Source of the DNA: Winogradskyella endarachnes
Lineage (GTDB): Bacteria > Bacteroidota > Bacteroidia > Flavobacteriales > Flavobacteriaceae
Direction: 5' to 3'
Length of the DNA stretch: 64,000 nt
Assembly: GCF_009741275.1 (NCBI RefSeq)
Contig: NZ_WOWS01000004.1
Coordinates: 248,001-312,000, forward strand
Position 1 is the first letter of the stretch; each line of letters starts with the position of its first letter. Under the pieces are notes generated by a model. It saw only the letters and a program-made list of their open reading frames with translations. It was not told where the DNA came from and did not search any database. Positions 46,255 through 55,634 of the stretch are shown in pieces. A program made the translations under genes and the position numbers.

Positions 46255-47028
46255 TTAATTAAAATACTCAAAATATTTTCTTGCTTTTTGAGGATTAGCT
46301 TTTACATCAACACGATCAATTTCTTTACCATCTTCATTTAGCTCTAAAATGTAAAACTTTTCGTTTTCAAAAACACGTTGTAAATAGATTTTAGTACTAC
46401 CATCTTCATTAAAAAATTTCATGGTTTCATAACTGTCATAGTTAGACGATACCATTTCAGAAAAAATCTTTCCTTCAACAATTTTTTGAGTTATGGTTCT
46501 TCCATCTTTAATAAAACTTTGAGAAATGATGTTGCCTAACAAATCAAAATGTTGCGTTTCAACGGTTTCTCCATCTTCAATTTTAGATTCAGATTGTATT
46601 TTTCCTGTTTCATAAAAATTGAATTTACTTCCAACTAAAATATCATTGTTAAAGGTGCTTTTACTGTTCAAAACACCATCTGGGAAATACATTAGTTCTT
46701 CACCATGCTTTTTACCATTTCTATATTGAGTGTGAGAAAACATTTCACCATTTGGGTGAAAAACAATATAATCGCCATTTAGAAGTCCTTCTTTAAATTC
46801 AAACTCTTCCCATTTAGACATTTCGTTGCCAACCACATAATAACCATCCATAAATTCATTGGTTTTATTAAGTCGGTAGTAAGCTAAACCATTATAGGTG
46901 TTAATAGTATATGAGCCTTTTTCAATAAATGTAAAGCTTTCATCTTTTTTATCTTTTCCTTTGGAATTACAGCCTAATAAAAATAAGAACGTAACGGTTA
47001 ATACTATAATTTGCTTAATTGTTTTCAT
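46255..47028 (-). CDS. MORN-repeat (YwqK-like) lipoprotein
   Basis: 257 residues. A lipoprotein signal ends FLLGC (Cys20). The middle has four to five MORN_2-type repeats such as GLLNGDYIVFHPNGEMF and GKKHGEELMYFPDGVL. Proteins of this layout are often called YwqK-family antitoxins, but no toxin partner is next to it and a surface or periplasmic scaffolding role is as likely. Confidence 0.78.
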   Translation of the reverse strand: MKTIKQIIVLTVTFLFLLGCNSKGKDKKDESFTFIEKGSYTINTYNGLAYYRLNKTNEFMDGYYVVGNEMSKWEEFEFKEGLLNGDYIVFHPNGEMFSHTQYRNGKKHGEELMYFPDGVLNSKSTFNNDILVGSKFNFYETGKIQSESKIEDGETVETQHFDLLGNIISQSFIKDGRTITQKIVEGKIFSEMVSSNYDSYETMKFFNEDGSTKIYLQRVFENEKFYILELNEDGKEIDRVDVKANPQKARKYFEYFN

Positions 47029-47043
47029 TCTTAATAATTACTA

Positions 47044-47646
47044 TTAATACAACGACCCATCATGCTTACCAACGCTATAACCATGCTTCCCTAAATATTT
47101 GTTTCCACTTTCTACAGCACCTTCTTCTATATCTGTTCCCATAGAATCATTCCAGCGATTTAGATATCCAAAGAGAGAAATTACACCGAGCATTTCTACA
47201 ATTTCGCCTTCGTCCCAATATTGGTATAAACGTTCTTTTATTTCTGCATTTACAGCATTTGGTACTTGGCTTGCGGCTAAGCTAAAATCTAAGGCTGCAC
47301 GCTCGGCTTCCGAAAAAGCAGGATGTGTTCTATAGTCCCAAATATTATCTAATTGTTCTTTTTCAGCACCATAACGTTCTGCAGCTCTAATGGCATGTGC
47401 TTGGCAATATCTACAACCAGTGGCATTACTACTAACCCAAGCAATCATTCGTTTTAAAGCTGAGGTAACTTTACCTTCGTTAGCCATTACGGCTTTATTT
47501 AAATTAATAAATGCTTTACTTATTGCTGGTCTACGTTGCATGGTTAAGACAGAATTAGGGCAAAACCCAAGAGTTTCATTAAAAAATTCTGCTAATTCTT
47601 TGGTTTCTAAATCGTGTTCTGCAGACAAAGGTGTTACAAGTGCCAT
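47044..47646 (-). CDS. Carboxymuconolactone decarboxylase/AhpD-like protein
   Basis: 200 residues, all-helical, with the AhpD-type redox motif C-R-Y-C followed by QAHAIRAAERYG. Peroxidase-related members use the two cysteines and the histidine in antioxidant defence. It is divergent from an OsmC-family gene, another peroxide-type protein, which supports a shared oxidative-stress role. Confidence 0.85.
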   Translation of the reverse strand: MALVTPLSAEHDLETKELAEFFNETLGFCPNSVLTMQRRPAISKAFINLNKAVMANEGKVTSALKRMIAWVSSNATGCRYCQAHAIRAAERYGAEKEQLDNIWDYRTHPAFSEAERAALDFSLAASQVPNAVNAEIKERLYQYWDEGEIVEMLGVISLFGYLNRWNDSMGTDIEEGAVESGNKYLGKHGYSVGKHDGSLY

Positions 47647-47761
47647 AGTTGTTATTTTAGTAGTATTTTTGAACTTAGTTAGTGTCTAAAATACTTAAAA
47701 TCATATTTTATATAAAACTTTATGGCACTTTAAGTACTCACAATTTTAAAAATGTAATAAA

Positions 47762-48184
47762 ATGGCAGATAAAATAACAACACACTGGAGAGGAAACATG
47801 ACATTTGAGTCTGATAATCCTAGGTGGCCTTCAATAATGATGGATGCTTCTGAAGAATTTGGAGGTACAGGATCTGGTATGGCACCAAAAGCAATGATGC
47901 TATCATCTTTGGCTGGTTGCTCTGGTCTAGATGTTATTTCTACATTAGATAAAATGAAAGTAAAAATAGACGATTTTAAAATTGAAGTGTCTGGTGAATT
48001 AACAGATGAGCATCCTAAAATTTATCATACGGTAAACGTAGATTATCATTTTTATGGCTCAGATTTAAACGAAAAAAAATGCGAACGTGCTGTAAATTTA
48101 TCCGTTGAAAAATACTGCGGTGTAATGGAAATGTTTAGACAATTTGCAACAGTAAAAACCAAAATACACTTTCATAACAAATAA
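47762..48184 (+). CDS. OsmC-family protein
   Basis: 140 residues. The two redox cysteines of OsmC/Ohr proteins appear as LAGCSGLDV and EKYCGVMEM. Removes organic hydroperoxides in characterised relatives. Divergent from the CMD/AhpD-like gene across 115 bp. Confidence 0.88.
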   Translation: MADKITTHWRGNMTFESDNPRWPSIMMDASEEFGGTGSGMAPKAMMLSSLAGCSGLDVISTLDKMKVKIDDFKIEVSGELTDEHPKIYHTVNVDYHFYGSDLNEKKCERAVNLSVEKYCGVMEMFRQFATVKTKIHFHNK

Positions 48185-48240
48185 TTAGACCTACATATAA
48201 TGTCTATAAATAACTTATTTTTACAATAAAAACGCATATT

Positions 48241-49107
48241 ATGAGAATTAGAAGTAACAAAATAAGTCCGATTATAATATTATTTATTAGCTTGTTTATA
48301 AGCTGTTCTTCGGACAATAATTCTTCAAATGATAACGACGATGATCAGATAGTAATAGATGACCCTACAGATGATGACGTTGAGGAGCCTTCAGACCTTT
48401 ATGAGCGTTTTGTATTTAGCTCAGATTTAGTAATTGAACACAGTTGGAATACTGATGGTTGCGATAGTCCACCATGTAGTACAAATCAAGATAATTTAGA
48501 TAACGTTTTTGATAACGCACTACCTAACCAGCCTTATTTTTATATGGAAGATAATGAGGAAGAGTTAAATCTTGTATGCCAATTAGACAAAGGACGACGT
48601 GCCGAATTGAAACAAACCACAGAAGGCCCTTTAACCTCTTATTCTAAAATGGAATTTGAAGGTATTTATTACAACATTCCTTCAGAAGGTATGACAATTG
48701 CTCAGGTACACAACAGAGGAGGGAATTCTAATAAACCATTTTTTAGATTAGAATTACATAACCATAAACTTGAAACGGTAATCCGTAAAGATCCAGAAGT
48801 AAGTTCTAGCGAAACAACGTTTAGCAAAATTGATTTTCCTTTTGTAGACAATGGAAATTACACACAATTTCCACTTAATGTGACGTTAGAAAAAAACAAC
48901 GGTGTAGTTAGTATTAGGGTAATGCAAGGTGATGTGGTCATTGTAGACGAAGATTTTGAAGCTGATCCAACAACCAATTGGGTAAACGATACAGGTATTT
49001 CTAATGGCTATTATTTAAAAGCAGGTCTCTATAATGCGGCAACTACACATACAGAAAACATTACATTAGGTTATACAAACTTTTTGTTTGAAAGTGATGA
49101 TAACTAA
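48241..49107 (+). CDS. Polysaccharide lyase family 7-like lipoprotein (alginate lyase type)
   Basis: 288 residues. Lipoprotein signal ending FISC, an Asn/Asp-rich linker (about 23-55), then a beta-jelly-roll. Three PL7 active-site signatures are recognisable in divergent form: RAELKQ (usually RxEL/R), AQVHN (QIH/QVH) and YYLKAGLYN (YFKAGxY). Likely cleaves alginate or a related uronic acid polymer at the cell surface. No SusC/SusD pair or other lyase is adjacent, so it is not in a visible utilisation locus. Confidence 0.8.
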   Translation: MRIRSNKISPIIILFISLFISCSSDNNSSNDNDDDQIVIDDPTDDDVEEPSDLYERFVFSSDLVIEHSWNTDGCDSPPCSTNQDNLDNVFDNALPNQPYFYMEDNEEELNLVCQLDKGRRAELKQTTEGPLTSYSKMEFEGIYYNIPSEGMTIAQVHNRGGNSNKPFFRLELHNHKLETVIRKDPEVSSSETTFSKIDFPFVDNGNYTQFPLNVTLEKNNGVVSIRVMQGDVVIVDEDFEADPTTNWVNDTGISNGYYLKAGLYNAATTHTENITLGYTNFLFESDDN

Positions 49108-49131
49108 AGACTAAAATTCTTAACTACATAA

Positions 49132-50823
49132 ATGCGTTGGACGTTAAAACCAAAACCTGAAGCTGTAAAAGTTTCTGAAATGAAAAAAGCACTAGGTGTT
49201 GATAATGTCATTGCAACTCTATTGTTGCAGCGTGGTATTGATACTTTTGAAGCTGCCAAAACATTTTTTAGGCCAAGTTTTAGTGATTTGCACAATCCGT
49301 ATTTAATGAAAGATATGGACATTGCCGTTGCACGTATAGAAAAAGCCATTGAAGCAGGAGAAAACATAATGGTTTATGGCGATTACGATGTTGATGGTAC
49401 TACGTCTGTGGCCTTAATGTCTTCGTATTTAAAAACAAGAATTAATTCGGTTGCTACCTATATTCCAGATCGCTATAATGAAGGTTATGGTGTATCTTAT
49501 AAAGGTATTGATTTTGCAGACGACAATGATTTTACACTAATTATAGCCTTAGACTGTGGTGTAAAAGCCATAGATAAAGTGGCTTATGCAAACAAAATAG
49601 GGATAGATTTTATTATCTGTGATCATCATAGGCCAGGAGAAAAACTTCCAGATGCAGTAGCAGTTTTAGACCCAAAACGAGAGGATTGCAACTATCCTTT
49701 TAAAGAATTATGTGGTTGTGGTGTTGGCTTTAAATTAATAACTGCTTTAGCTGCAAACCAAGGACAAAAAGCTGAAGATTTAGTAGAATATTTAGATTTA
49801 GTAGCTACAGCAATTGGTGCAGATATTGTACCTATTGTAGATGAAAATAGAGCATTGGCTTATCTTGGCTTGCAGGTTATAAACACCAATCCAAGACCAG
49901 GAATGAAAGCCATTATTGCTGAAGTAAAAAAGGATATTTTAACTATTACAGATGTTGTTTTTATAATTGCGCCAAGAATAAATGCAGCTGGAAGAATGAA
50001 ACATGGCAACCATGCCGTAACACTTTTAACTGAAACGGATTTTAATCTAGCAGCTGAATATGCTGTAGATATTGACCAATTTAATACGGATCGTCGTGAA
50101 ACTGATAAACAAATTACGGAAGAAGCTTTAATTCAAATTGAAGAAAATAACGAGCAAGAAGGCTTTACAACCGTTGTTTACAATAAAACTTGGCACAAAG
50201 GTGTCATTGGTATTGTGGCTTCTCGCTTAATAGAAACGTATTACAGACCAACTTTGGTTTTTACAAAAAGTGGCGATAAATTAGCAGCATCAGCACGTTC
50301 TGTTAAGGGTTTTGATGTGTACAATGCTTTAGAAGCATGCTCAGAGCATATTGAACAATTTGGAGGTCATAAATACGCAGCAGGCTTAACTTTACTGCCA
50401 GAAAATTACGAAGCCTTTAAAGCAAAGTTTGAAAGTGTTGTACAAGAAACTATAGATCCAAAATTACTAACGCCAGAATTAAAGATTGATTTAGAAATAG
50501 AATTAGGAGAAATCAATGATAAACTAATGCGTATCTTAAAGCAATTTGCACCTTTTGGGCCTGGCAATATGTCGCCAACCTTTATGTCGCAGAATTTAAA
50601 AGATACAGGTTATGGAAAATGTGTTGGCGAAGATGATAAACATATTAGGTTAACCGTTACCCAATCTTTTAACGATAAAATAGTTTGTATCGGTTTTGGT
50701 TTAGGCGACAAAATAGATATTATTAAAAGTAAAAGACCATTCAGTGCAGCCTATTCTATTGACGAAAATCACTGGAATGGCAATGTGAGTTTACAACTAA
50801 AGTTAAAAGATATTAAAGCATAA
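49132..50823 (+). CDS. recJ: Single-stranded-DNA-specific exonuclease RecJ
   Basis: 563 residues, normal size. Degrades ssDNA 5' to 3' in recombination and mismatch repair. DHH-family motifs: YGDYDVDGTT, ALDCGVKA and CDHHRPGE, then the DHHA1 domain with ASARSVKGFD and FGGHKYAAGLT. The C-terminal OB-like part is present. An MFS gene follows after 4 bp, so they are co-transcribed. Confidence 0.96.
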   Translation: MRWTLKPKPEAVKVSEMKKALGVDNVIATLLLQRGIDTFEAAKTFFRPSFSDLHNPYLMKDMDIAVARIEKAIEAGENIMVYGDYDVDGTTSVALMSSYLKTRINSVATYIPDRYNEGYGVSYKGIDFADDNDFTLIIALDCGVKAIDKVAYANKIGIDFIICDHHRPGEKLPDAVAVLDPKREDCNYPFKELCGCGVGFKLITALAANQGQKAEDLVEYLDLVATAIGADIVPIVDENRALAYLGLQVINTNPRPGMKAIIAEVKKDILTITDVVFIIAPRINAAGRMKHGNHAVTLLTETDFNLAAEYAVDIDQFNTDRRETDKQITEEALIQIEENNEQEGFTTVVYNKTWHKGVIGIVASRLIETYYRPTLVFTKSGDKLAASARSVKGFDVYNALEACSEHIEQFGGHKYAAGLTLLPENYEAFKAKFESVVQETIDPKLLTPELKIDLEIELGEINDKLMRILKQFAPFGPGNMSPTFMSQNLKDTGYGKCVGEDDKHIRLTVTQSFNDKIVCIGFGLGDKIDIIKSKRPFSAAYSIDENHWNGNVSLQLKLKDIKA

Positions 50824-50827
50824 ATAA

Positions 50828-52102
50828 GTGGTAAAAAACGATCCATACGCAGCTCTTAGAATTAAAGAATTCAACATTTTTTTATTAGTGAGATTTGCCC
50901 TAGTTTTTGGTTGGTCTATGCAATTTGTTGTGATTGAATGGCAAGTGTACGCAATGACTAACGACAAATTGAGTCTTGCTATAATAGGTTTATGTGAGTT
51001 TTTACCCGCTTTTTTTCTAGCACCATTTGCAGGCCATATTGCAGACAAAAAAGAAAAGCGTAATCTTTTTGCGCTATGCATTGCGTTGTTTTCGTTAATA
51101 AGTTTTGGATTGTTTTGGTTAACGTCTAATCAAATTGAATCTTCTTGGTCAACAAATTATATTTTATACAGTATCTACAGTTTGGTGTTTTTTGGTGGTG
51201 TTTTAAGAGCGTTTTTTGGCCCAACTATCTTTTCACTAATTGGTTTACTCGTTCCAAAGAAAATTTATCCTAATGCGGCAACATGGAGCAGTAGTACTTG
51301 GAAAGGTGCAAGTGTGTTTGGTGCGTTATTAGGCGGATTTTTAATTGCTTGGATTGGTGTACACTATACGCTTGGTATTATATTCTCTTTGGTAATGTTA
51401 TCTCTATTATTGGTGTTTGGTATTGTTAAAAAACCAATTCTAAACCAAGGAAATACCGAAACTGTAAAAGAAAGCCTTAAAGCAGGACTCAACTTTGTTT
51501 TTAATGACAAAGTGATTTTAGGAGCGCTAACTTTAGATATGATTGCTGTTTTATTTGGTGGTGCTGTTGCCATTTTTACAGTTTTTGCAAAAGATATTTT
51601 AGACGCAGGACCAAAAGGTTTAGGTATTTTACATGCTGCCTTATCATCTGGTAGTATTTTAACCATGTTGGCTACAACATATATTCCTATTGCAAAAAGC
51701 ACAGGGAAGAAGTTACTGATTTCAATTTTTGGTTTTGGTCTTTGTATGATAGTTTTTGGGGCTTCAAAACTTTTGTGGCTTAGTGTTATAGCTTTGTTTC
51801 TTGCTGGTGTTTTTGATGGGATTTCTATGGTTGTACGTCAAACCATATTACAACTAAAAACACCTGACCATATGAGAGGACGTGTTGGAGCTGTTAATTC
51901 TATGTTTGTTGGGTCTTCTAATGAATTAGGTGCTGTAGAAAGTGGTGTTGCAGCGAGAATTTTTGGTGCGCCATTAGCAGTAGTACTTGGCGGTACTGTA
52001 ACCCTTATTGTTGTTTCCGTTATAGGAATTAAAAACAAACCGTTAAGAACACTAGATTTACAGCAAGATATTAAAGAGCACGAAAAAGAAGAAGTTGTTT
52101 AA
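50828..52102 (+). CDS. MFS transporter
   Basis: 424 residues starting at a GTG four bases after the recJ stop. About 12 membrane helices, with the MFS loop signature GHIADKKEKRNLF between helices 2 and 3 and DHMRGRVGAVNS in the matching second-half position. Related to the enterobactin-exporter-like MFS_3 group. Substrate unknown. Its 3' end overlaps lpxH by 4 bp. Confidence 0.88.
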   Translation: MVKNDPYAALRIKEFNIFLLVRFALVFGWSMQFVVIEWQVYAMTNDKLSLAIIGLCEFLPAFFLAPFAGHIADKKEKRNLFALCIALFSLISFGLFWLTSNQIESSWSTNYILYSIYSLVFFGGVLRAFFGPTIFSLIGLLVPKKIYPNAATWSSSTWKGASVFGALLGGFLIAWIGVHYTLGIIFSLVMLSLLLVFGIVKKPILNQGNTETVKESLKAGLNFVFNDKVILGALTLDMIAVLFGGAVAIFTVFAKDILDAGPKGLGILHAALSSGSILTMLATTYIPIAKSTGKKLLISIFGFGLCMIVFGASKLLWLSVIALFLAGVFDGISMVVRQTILQLKTPDHMRGRVGAVNSMFVGSSNELGAVESGVAARIFGAPLAVVLGGTVTLIVVSVIGIKNKPLRTLDLQQDIKEHEKEEVV

Positions 52103-52869
52103 TACTTTTTCAACTCAAAAGTAGTTCCATCAAAAACACCATAGGTGTAATACAGAATCCAATCACCAAGATTAATGTATTTAGACGTTTCGTTCAGTTG
52201 AATTTCTAGTGGTAAATGTCTATGACCAAATATAAAGTAATCTCTGTGTTTGTCTTGGAGTTTTCGTTTGGCATATTGAGCCAACCACTCGTTGTCTTCA
52301 CCTAAAAATTTGGCATCATCATCTCCAGAAATCATTTTGTTTTTAACAGACATATATTGGCCAATCTTCATACCAATATCTGGATGCATCCATCTAAACA
52401 ACCATTTAAAGAAAGGATTGGTAAACACTTTTTTCATGCGTTTATAGCCTTTGTCTTTTGGGCCTAAACCATCACCATGACCAATAAAAAAACTTTTGTT
52501 GTTAAAAGAGAATTCTTGAGGTTTATGAAAAACAGGAATGTTTAATTCGGTTTTAAAATAATCCTTCATCCATAAATCATGGTTGCCAACAAAGAAATAA
52601 ACTGGGATTCCTGAATCTGTAATTTCAGCTAATTTCCCTAAAGTTCTTGTAAATCCTTTAGGTACTACGGTTTTATATTCAAACCAAAAATCGAATAAAT
52701 CGCCTAATAGAAAAATAGCAGCAGCATCGTCTTTAATTTCATCTAACCAAGAAACAAATTTTTTCTCACGAGGTTTTGACGCTTCAGGTGTTGGTGCACC
52801 TAAATGATTATCTGATGAGAAGTAAACTTTCTTTCCTTCAGCAAGTGTTATGTGATGCGGTTTATTCAT
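52099..52869 (-). CDS. lpxH: UDP-2,3-diacylglucosamine diphosphatase family phosphoesterase
   Basis: 256 residues from the ATG at 52869. Metallophosphoesterase motifs: FSSDNHLG, LGDLFDFWFE, VGNHDLWM, GHGDGLG and FGHRHLP. LpxH removes UMP from UDP-diacylglucosamine in lipid A synthesis. The 8-bp overlap with the upstream queD gene suggests translational coupling. Family assignment is firm; the exact substrate is inferred. Confidence 0.88.
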   Translation of the reverse strand: MNKPHHITLAEGKKVYFSSDNHLGAPTPEASKPREKKFVSWLDEIKDDAAAIFLLGDLFDFWFEYKTVVPKGFTRTLGKLAEITDSGIPVYFFVGNHDLWMKDYFKTELNIPVFHKPQEFSFNNKSFFIGHGDGLGPKDKGYKRMKKVFTNPFFKWLFRWMHPDIGMKIGQYMSVKNKMISGDDDAKFLGEDNEWLAQYAKRKLQDKHRDYFIFGHRHLPLEIQLNETSKYINLGDWILYYTYGVFDGTTFELKKY

Positions 52870-53314
52870 TATCTGAAGCGTACCATTCAGCAAAAGAAGA
52901 TGTCGTTTCTGAAAGCTTCAAGGAATGTAATTTTATCGTTTCTGGTAAGTGTTTTTTTATTTTTTCAGCAAAATCAATAACCATCATTTCACTGGTTGGT
53001 TGATAATCTACTAATAATACATTATGGTCTCTAGCTGCTAATTCTTTGGCTAATTCTACATGAGGTGTGTTTTTGTTAAACACAGTAGCGTGGTCAAAAA
53101 CATCAACAATTTCTTCTTTTACTATTTTCTTTAAATCGCCAAAATCTATAACCATTCCAAATTTCACGTTATTAGAATCTGCGATAGGTTTACCAATAAC
53201 TGTAACGTATAATTGATAACTATGGCCATGTACATTTTTACACTTACCGTCGTAACCATAAAGTGCGTGACCTGTTTCAAAAGAAAACTGTTTTGTAATA
53301 CGTATGTTACTCAT
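52862..53314 (-). CDS. queD: 6-carboxytetrahydropterin synthase
   Basis: 150 residues. Makes carboxytetrahydropterin for queuosine precursor synthesis. Zinc ligands His16 (FETGHAL), His29 and His31 (HGHS) and the catalytic Cys25 are visible. Start codon overlaps the stop of the 32-aa membrane protein as TAATG. Confidence 0.93.
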   Translation of the reverse strand: MSNIRITKQFSFETGHALYGYDGKCKNVHGHSYQLYVTVIGKPIADSNNVKFGMVIDFGDLKKIVKEEIVDVFDHATVFNKNTPHVELAKELAARDHNVLLVDYQPTSEMMVIDFAEKIKKHLPETIKLHSLKLSETTSSFAEWYASDNE

Positions 53315-53412
53315 TATCGTCTTTTATTTCGGTTATAGAAGTAAATAATAATTAGCACCAATCCTAAGATTAGAAACAATCCGTTTCCACCTAAAAAGCT
53401 AAGAATATCCAT
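53314..53412 (-). CDS. Tiny single-helix membrane protein, 32 aa
   Basis: Begins MDILSFLGGNGLFLILG and ends with a basic YNRNKRR tail, i.e. one membrane helix followed by positive charge. It starts 1 bp after the stop of the 58-aa protein and its TAA shares a base with the queD ATG. This tight coupling supports a real gene. Function unknown. Confidence 0.6.
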   Translation of the reverse strand: MDILSFLGGNGLFLILGLVLIIIYFYNRNKRR

Positions 53413-53413
53413 A

Positions 53414-53590
53414 TTAAGTATCTTTATATCTGTTTTTATTGTATCTATAAATTACAAAAGCTATAATAACTAAAACCACAAATGGTAAAAGCGTACCAAT
53501 AAAAACACCAATACTGTAACTGTCGTCTGGCGCATTCTTTAGCTTCTCGTCTATTTTTGCGTTTTGTAGTAAGGCAATTAGTAAGCTCAT
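53414..53590 (-). CDS. Small membrane protein, 58 aa
   Basis: Begins MSLLIALLQNAKIDEKL, then a polar stretch, then one strong membrane helix (IGVFIGTLLPFVVLVIIAF) and a basic tail RYNKNRYKDT. It lies 28 bp after the MATE gene and 1 bp before the 32-aa gene. No family recognised. Confidence 0.62.
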   Translation of the reverse strand: MSLLIALLQNAKIDEKLKNAPDDSYSIGVFIGTLLPFVVLVIIAFVIYRYNKNRYKDT

Positions 53591-53618
53591 TTATAGAAAA
53601 TTAATTTCTCGGACAAAT

Positions 53619-54953
53619 TTAAGCGTTTTGAGCAAGGCTTTTGAATGTTTTTCTAAATTTTATGATTAATGGTAATCCTCGCGCTATCATCCAAAGCGTA
53701 AATGCTATAAAAATCCCAGTAAGTTTATAGCTTTGAGTATCTGTCCAATAAATAACAGGAATAAAAATTATTAAAGTAGAGAATAAGAGAACATTTCTAA
53801 GATATTTCATTTTGCCTAAGCCTTTAAATACACCATCGAAAATAAATGCTAAAGCACACAAAGGTTGCATGGCAAGGATAATCCAGAATACATTATAAAA
53901 CGCTTTTAAAACGTTTGCATCATTACTAAATATACGTCCTAAAGGATAATAAAATAGAGCGCCAATTAATCCTAAAATTAATCCGACTAGAATACCATAT
54001 TTAATTAGTTTATTACTCAATTCAATAAGTGTTTTATAATCTTTAGCACCATATAGTTTACCAGATAAAATGTTACCAGCACTAGCATAACCATCAATAA
54101 GAAACGCACCAAAAAACCAAAGATTTATGGCTATGGTATAAGCTGCTATGTAATTTTCGCCATATTTGGTGGCAAAGCTTGTTCCAAAATATAAAGCAGC
54201 ATTTAAGGCTAGTGTTCTTACAAATAAATTAAGTATCATTAATGTAAAGCGTTTCATTTCGTGATTAAAAGGAAATGTAACCAATAGCGGAATATTTGTT
54301 TTTTTAAGTAAATAATATGCTGAAAGAACAGCCATAATTATCTGAGCAATAACACTTGCAAAGGCAGCACCTTCAATATGCATCGCAGGAATAATATCTT
54401 TAATTCCGTATACTAAAACAATGTCTAAAATAATATTTGAAGCAGCACCAGAAATAGCAATTAACATTGGGTAATAGGTGTTTTGAAGACCTCTAAACGT
54501 CCCAAAAACGGCAATTGTAAAAAGTGTAAAGGGAAACCCAAAAACACGAATTTGATAATAATCTACACAAAAATCTAAAATGCTTCCTGATGCATTGTAA
54601 AGTTTAAAAATTTTTGATGCTAAAGGAAAAGAAATAGCTATAATTATAAGGCTTAAACTTGTTATTGCAAAAATAGCTTGTGCTGGTAGGTTTTTAACGG
54701 CTTCTACATTTCCTGCACCTAAGTATTGTGAAATGATAGAAGAAATTGAACTACGTGCTTGCCCTAAAACCCAAATAAGCATGGACATAAATGTACTTAC
54801 AATGCCAATTGCCGCTAAAGATTCTGTGGCATTAAATTCCATATTTCTAATTATAGCTAAATCGGTTAACGACAAAATGGGCTCCGAGATGCCGGCAATA
54901 ATGGCCGGAATTGCTAATTTATTAATCTGTTTTAATGTTATAGAGTTGCTCAC
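53619..54953 (-). CDS. MATE-family multidrug/cation exporter
   Basis: 444 residues from the GTG at 54953, which overlaps the TGA of the acetyltransferase gene (GTGA); ORF extension to 54971 is possible but less natural. Twelve membrane helices in two similar halves, with the MatE-type openings NKLAIPAIIAGISEP and FVRTLALNAALYFGTSF. Exports cationic compounds by Na+ or H+ antiport in characterised members. Substrate unknown. Confidence 0.9.
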   Translation of the reverse strand: MSNSITLKQINKLAIPAIIAGISEPILSLTDLAIIRNMEFNATESLAAIGIVSTFMSMLIWVLGQARSSISSIISQYLGAGNVEAVKNLPAQAIFAITSLSLIIIAISFPLASKIFKLYNASGSILDFCVDYYQIRVFGFPFTLFTIAVFGTFRGLQNTYYPMLIAISGAASNIILDIVLVYGIKDIIPAMHIEGAAFASVIAQIIMAVLSAYYLLKKTNIPLLVTFPFNHEMKRFTLMILNLFVRTLALNAALYFGTSFATKYGENYIAAYTIAINLWFFGAFLIDGYASAGNILSGKLYGAKDYKTLIELSNKLIKYGILVGLILGLIGALFYYPLGRIFSNDANVLKAFYNVFWIILAMQPLCALAFIFDGVFKGLGKMKYLRNVLLFSTLIIFIPVIYWTDTQSYKLTGIFIAFTLWMIARGLPLIIKFRKTFKSLAQNA

Positions 54954-55450
54954 AATACCAATTCGTAACAATGAAAAGGGAATTTACTTTGTTTTGGGAA
55001 GTAAATATCACCTAATCGTTTATAGCCGCGAAGTTCGTAAAACTTTTGGTTTCTTTGGTTACCAGAAAAGGTATCTAAACGAATAGAACTATAATTGTTG
55101 TCTTTGGCAAGTTGTTCCGCAAAGAACATAAGCTGTTGAGCATAACCTTTACCTTGGTATTTGGGATGAATGGCTAATCGATGTATATAAATGTTATTTT
55201 TATTTGGTGTAAACCATGTAACAGGTATATATTCTTCATCTATAAACGTAGAAATAACAACACAACCAATAATCTTGCAATTTACTTCGAGTACATAAAG
55301 TTCTTTTCGGTTTAGGTCGTTTATAAAAACAGACTTATTTGGGTAATGTTCATTCCATTGAAAAATACCTTGGTCTATCATAAATTTAGCACAAGCTTGA
55401 GTGATCTTTATTAAAGATTCAATATCTGTTTTTTCTGCATTTCTAATCAT
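54950..55450 (-). CDS. GNAT-family N-acetyltransferase
   Basis: 166 residues. Acetyl-CoA-binding motif HPKYQGKGYAQQLM, preceded by IYIHRLAI and followed by IRLDTFSGNQRNQKFYELRGY. Substrate cannot be inferred. Coupled to the MATE gene by a 4-bp GTGA overlap. Confidence 0.9.
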   Translation of the reverse strand: MIRNAEKTDIESLIKITQACAKFMIDQGIFQWNEHYPNKSVFINDLNRKELYVLEVNCKIIGCVVISTFIDEEYIPVTWFTPNKNNIYIHRLAIHPKYQGKGYAQQLMFFAEQLAKDNNYSSIRLDTFSGNQRNQKFYELRGYKRLGDIYFPKQSKFPFHCYELVL

Positions 55451-55533
55451 TAATAATGTTTACATTTGTTTCGCATGTACAAGAAGTTTCTCTCAACATT
55501 ACAAAAATACTCGGTTAGATTGAATTAATTTTT

Positions 55534-55607
55534 GGGGATGTAGCTCAGTTGGCTAGAGCGCTTGACTGGCAGTCAAGAGGTCGTCGGTTCGAGCCCGATC
55601 TTCTCCA
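55534..55607 (+). tRNA. tRNA-Ala (GGC)
   Basis: A regular cloverleaf: acceptor GGGGATG with CTTCTCC including the alanine identity pair G3-U70, D-arm GCTC...GAGC, anticodon stem CTTGA/TCAAG with loop CTGGCAG (anticodon GGC), T-arm GTCGG-TTCGAGC-CCGAT, A73. CCA is not encoded. It serves as a normal tRNA for comparison with the unusual units at 24.5-25.3 kb. Confidence 0.96.
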
Positions 55608-55634
55608 CAAAAGGTAATGTTTTAACTTTAAGTG

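Noticed and set aside
46255..47028. Toxin-antitoxin pair around the YwqK-like lipoprotein
   Set aside because: The protein has a lipoprotein signal and no small toxin-like gene is adjacent.
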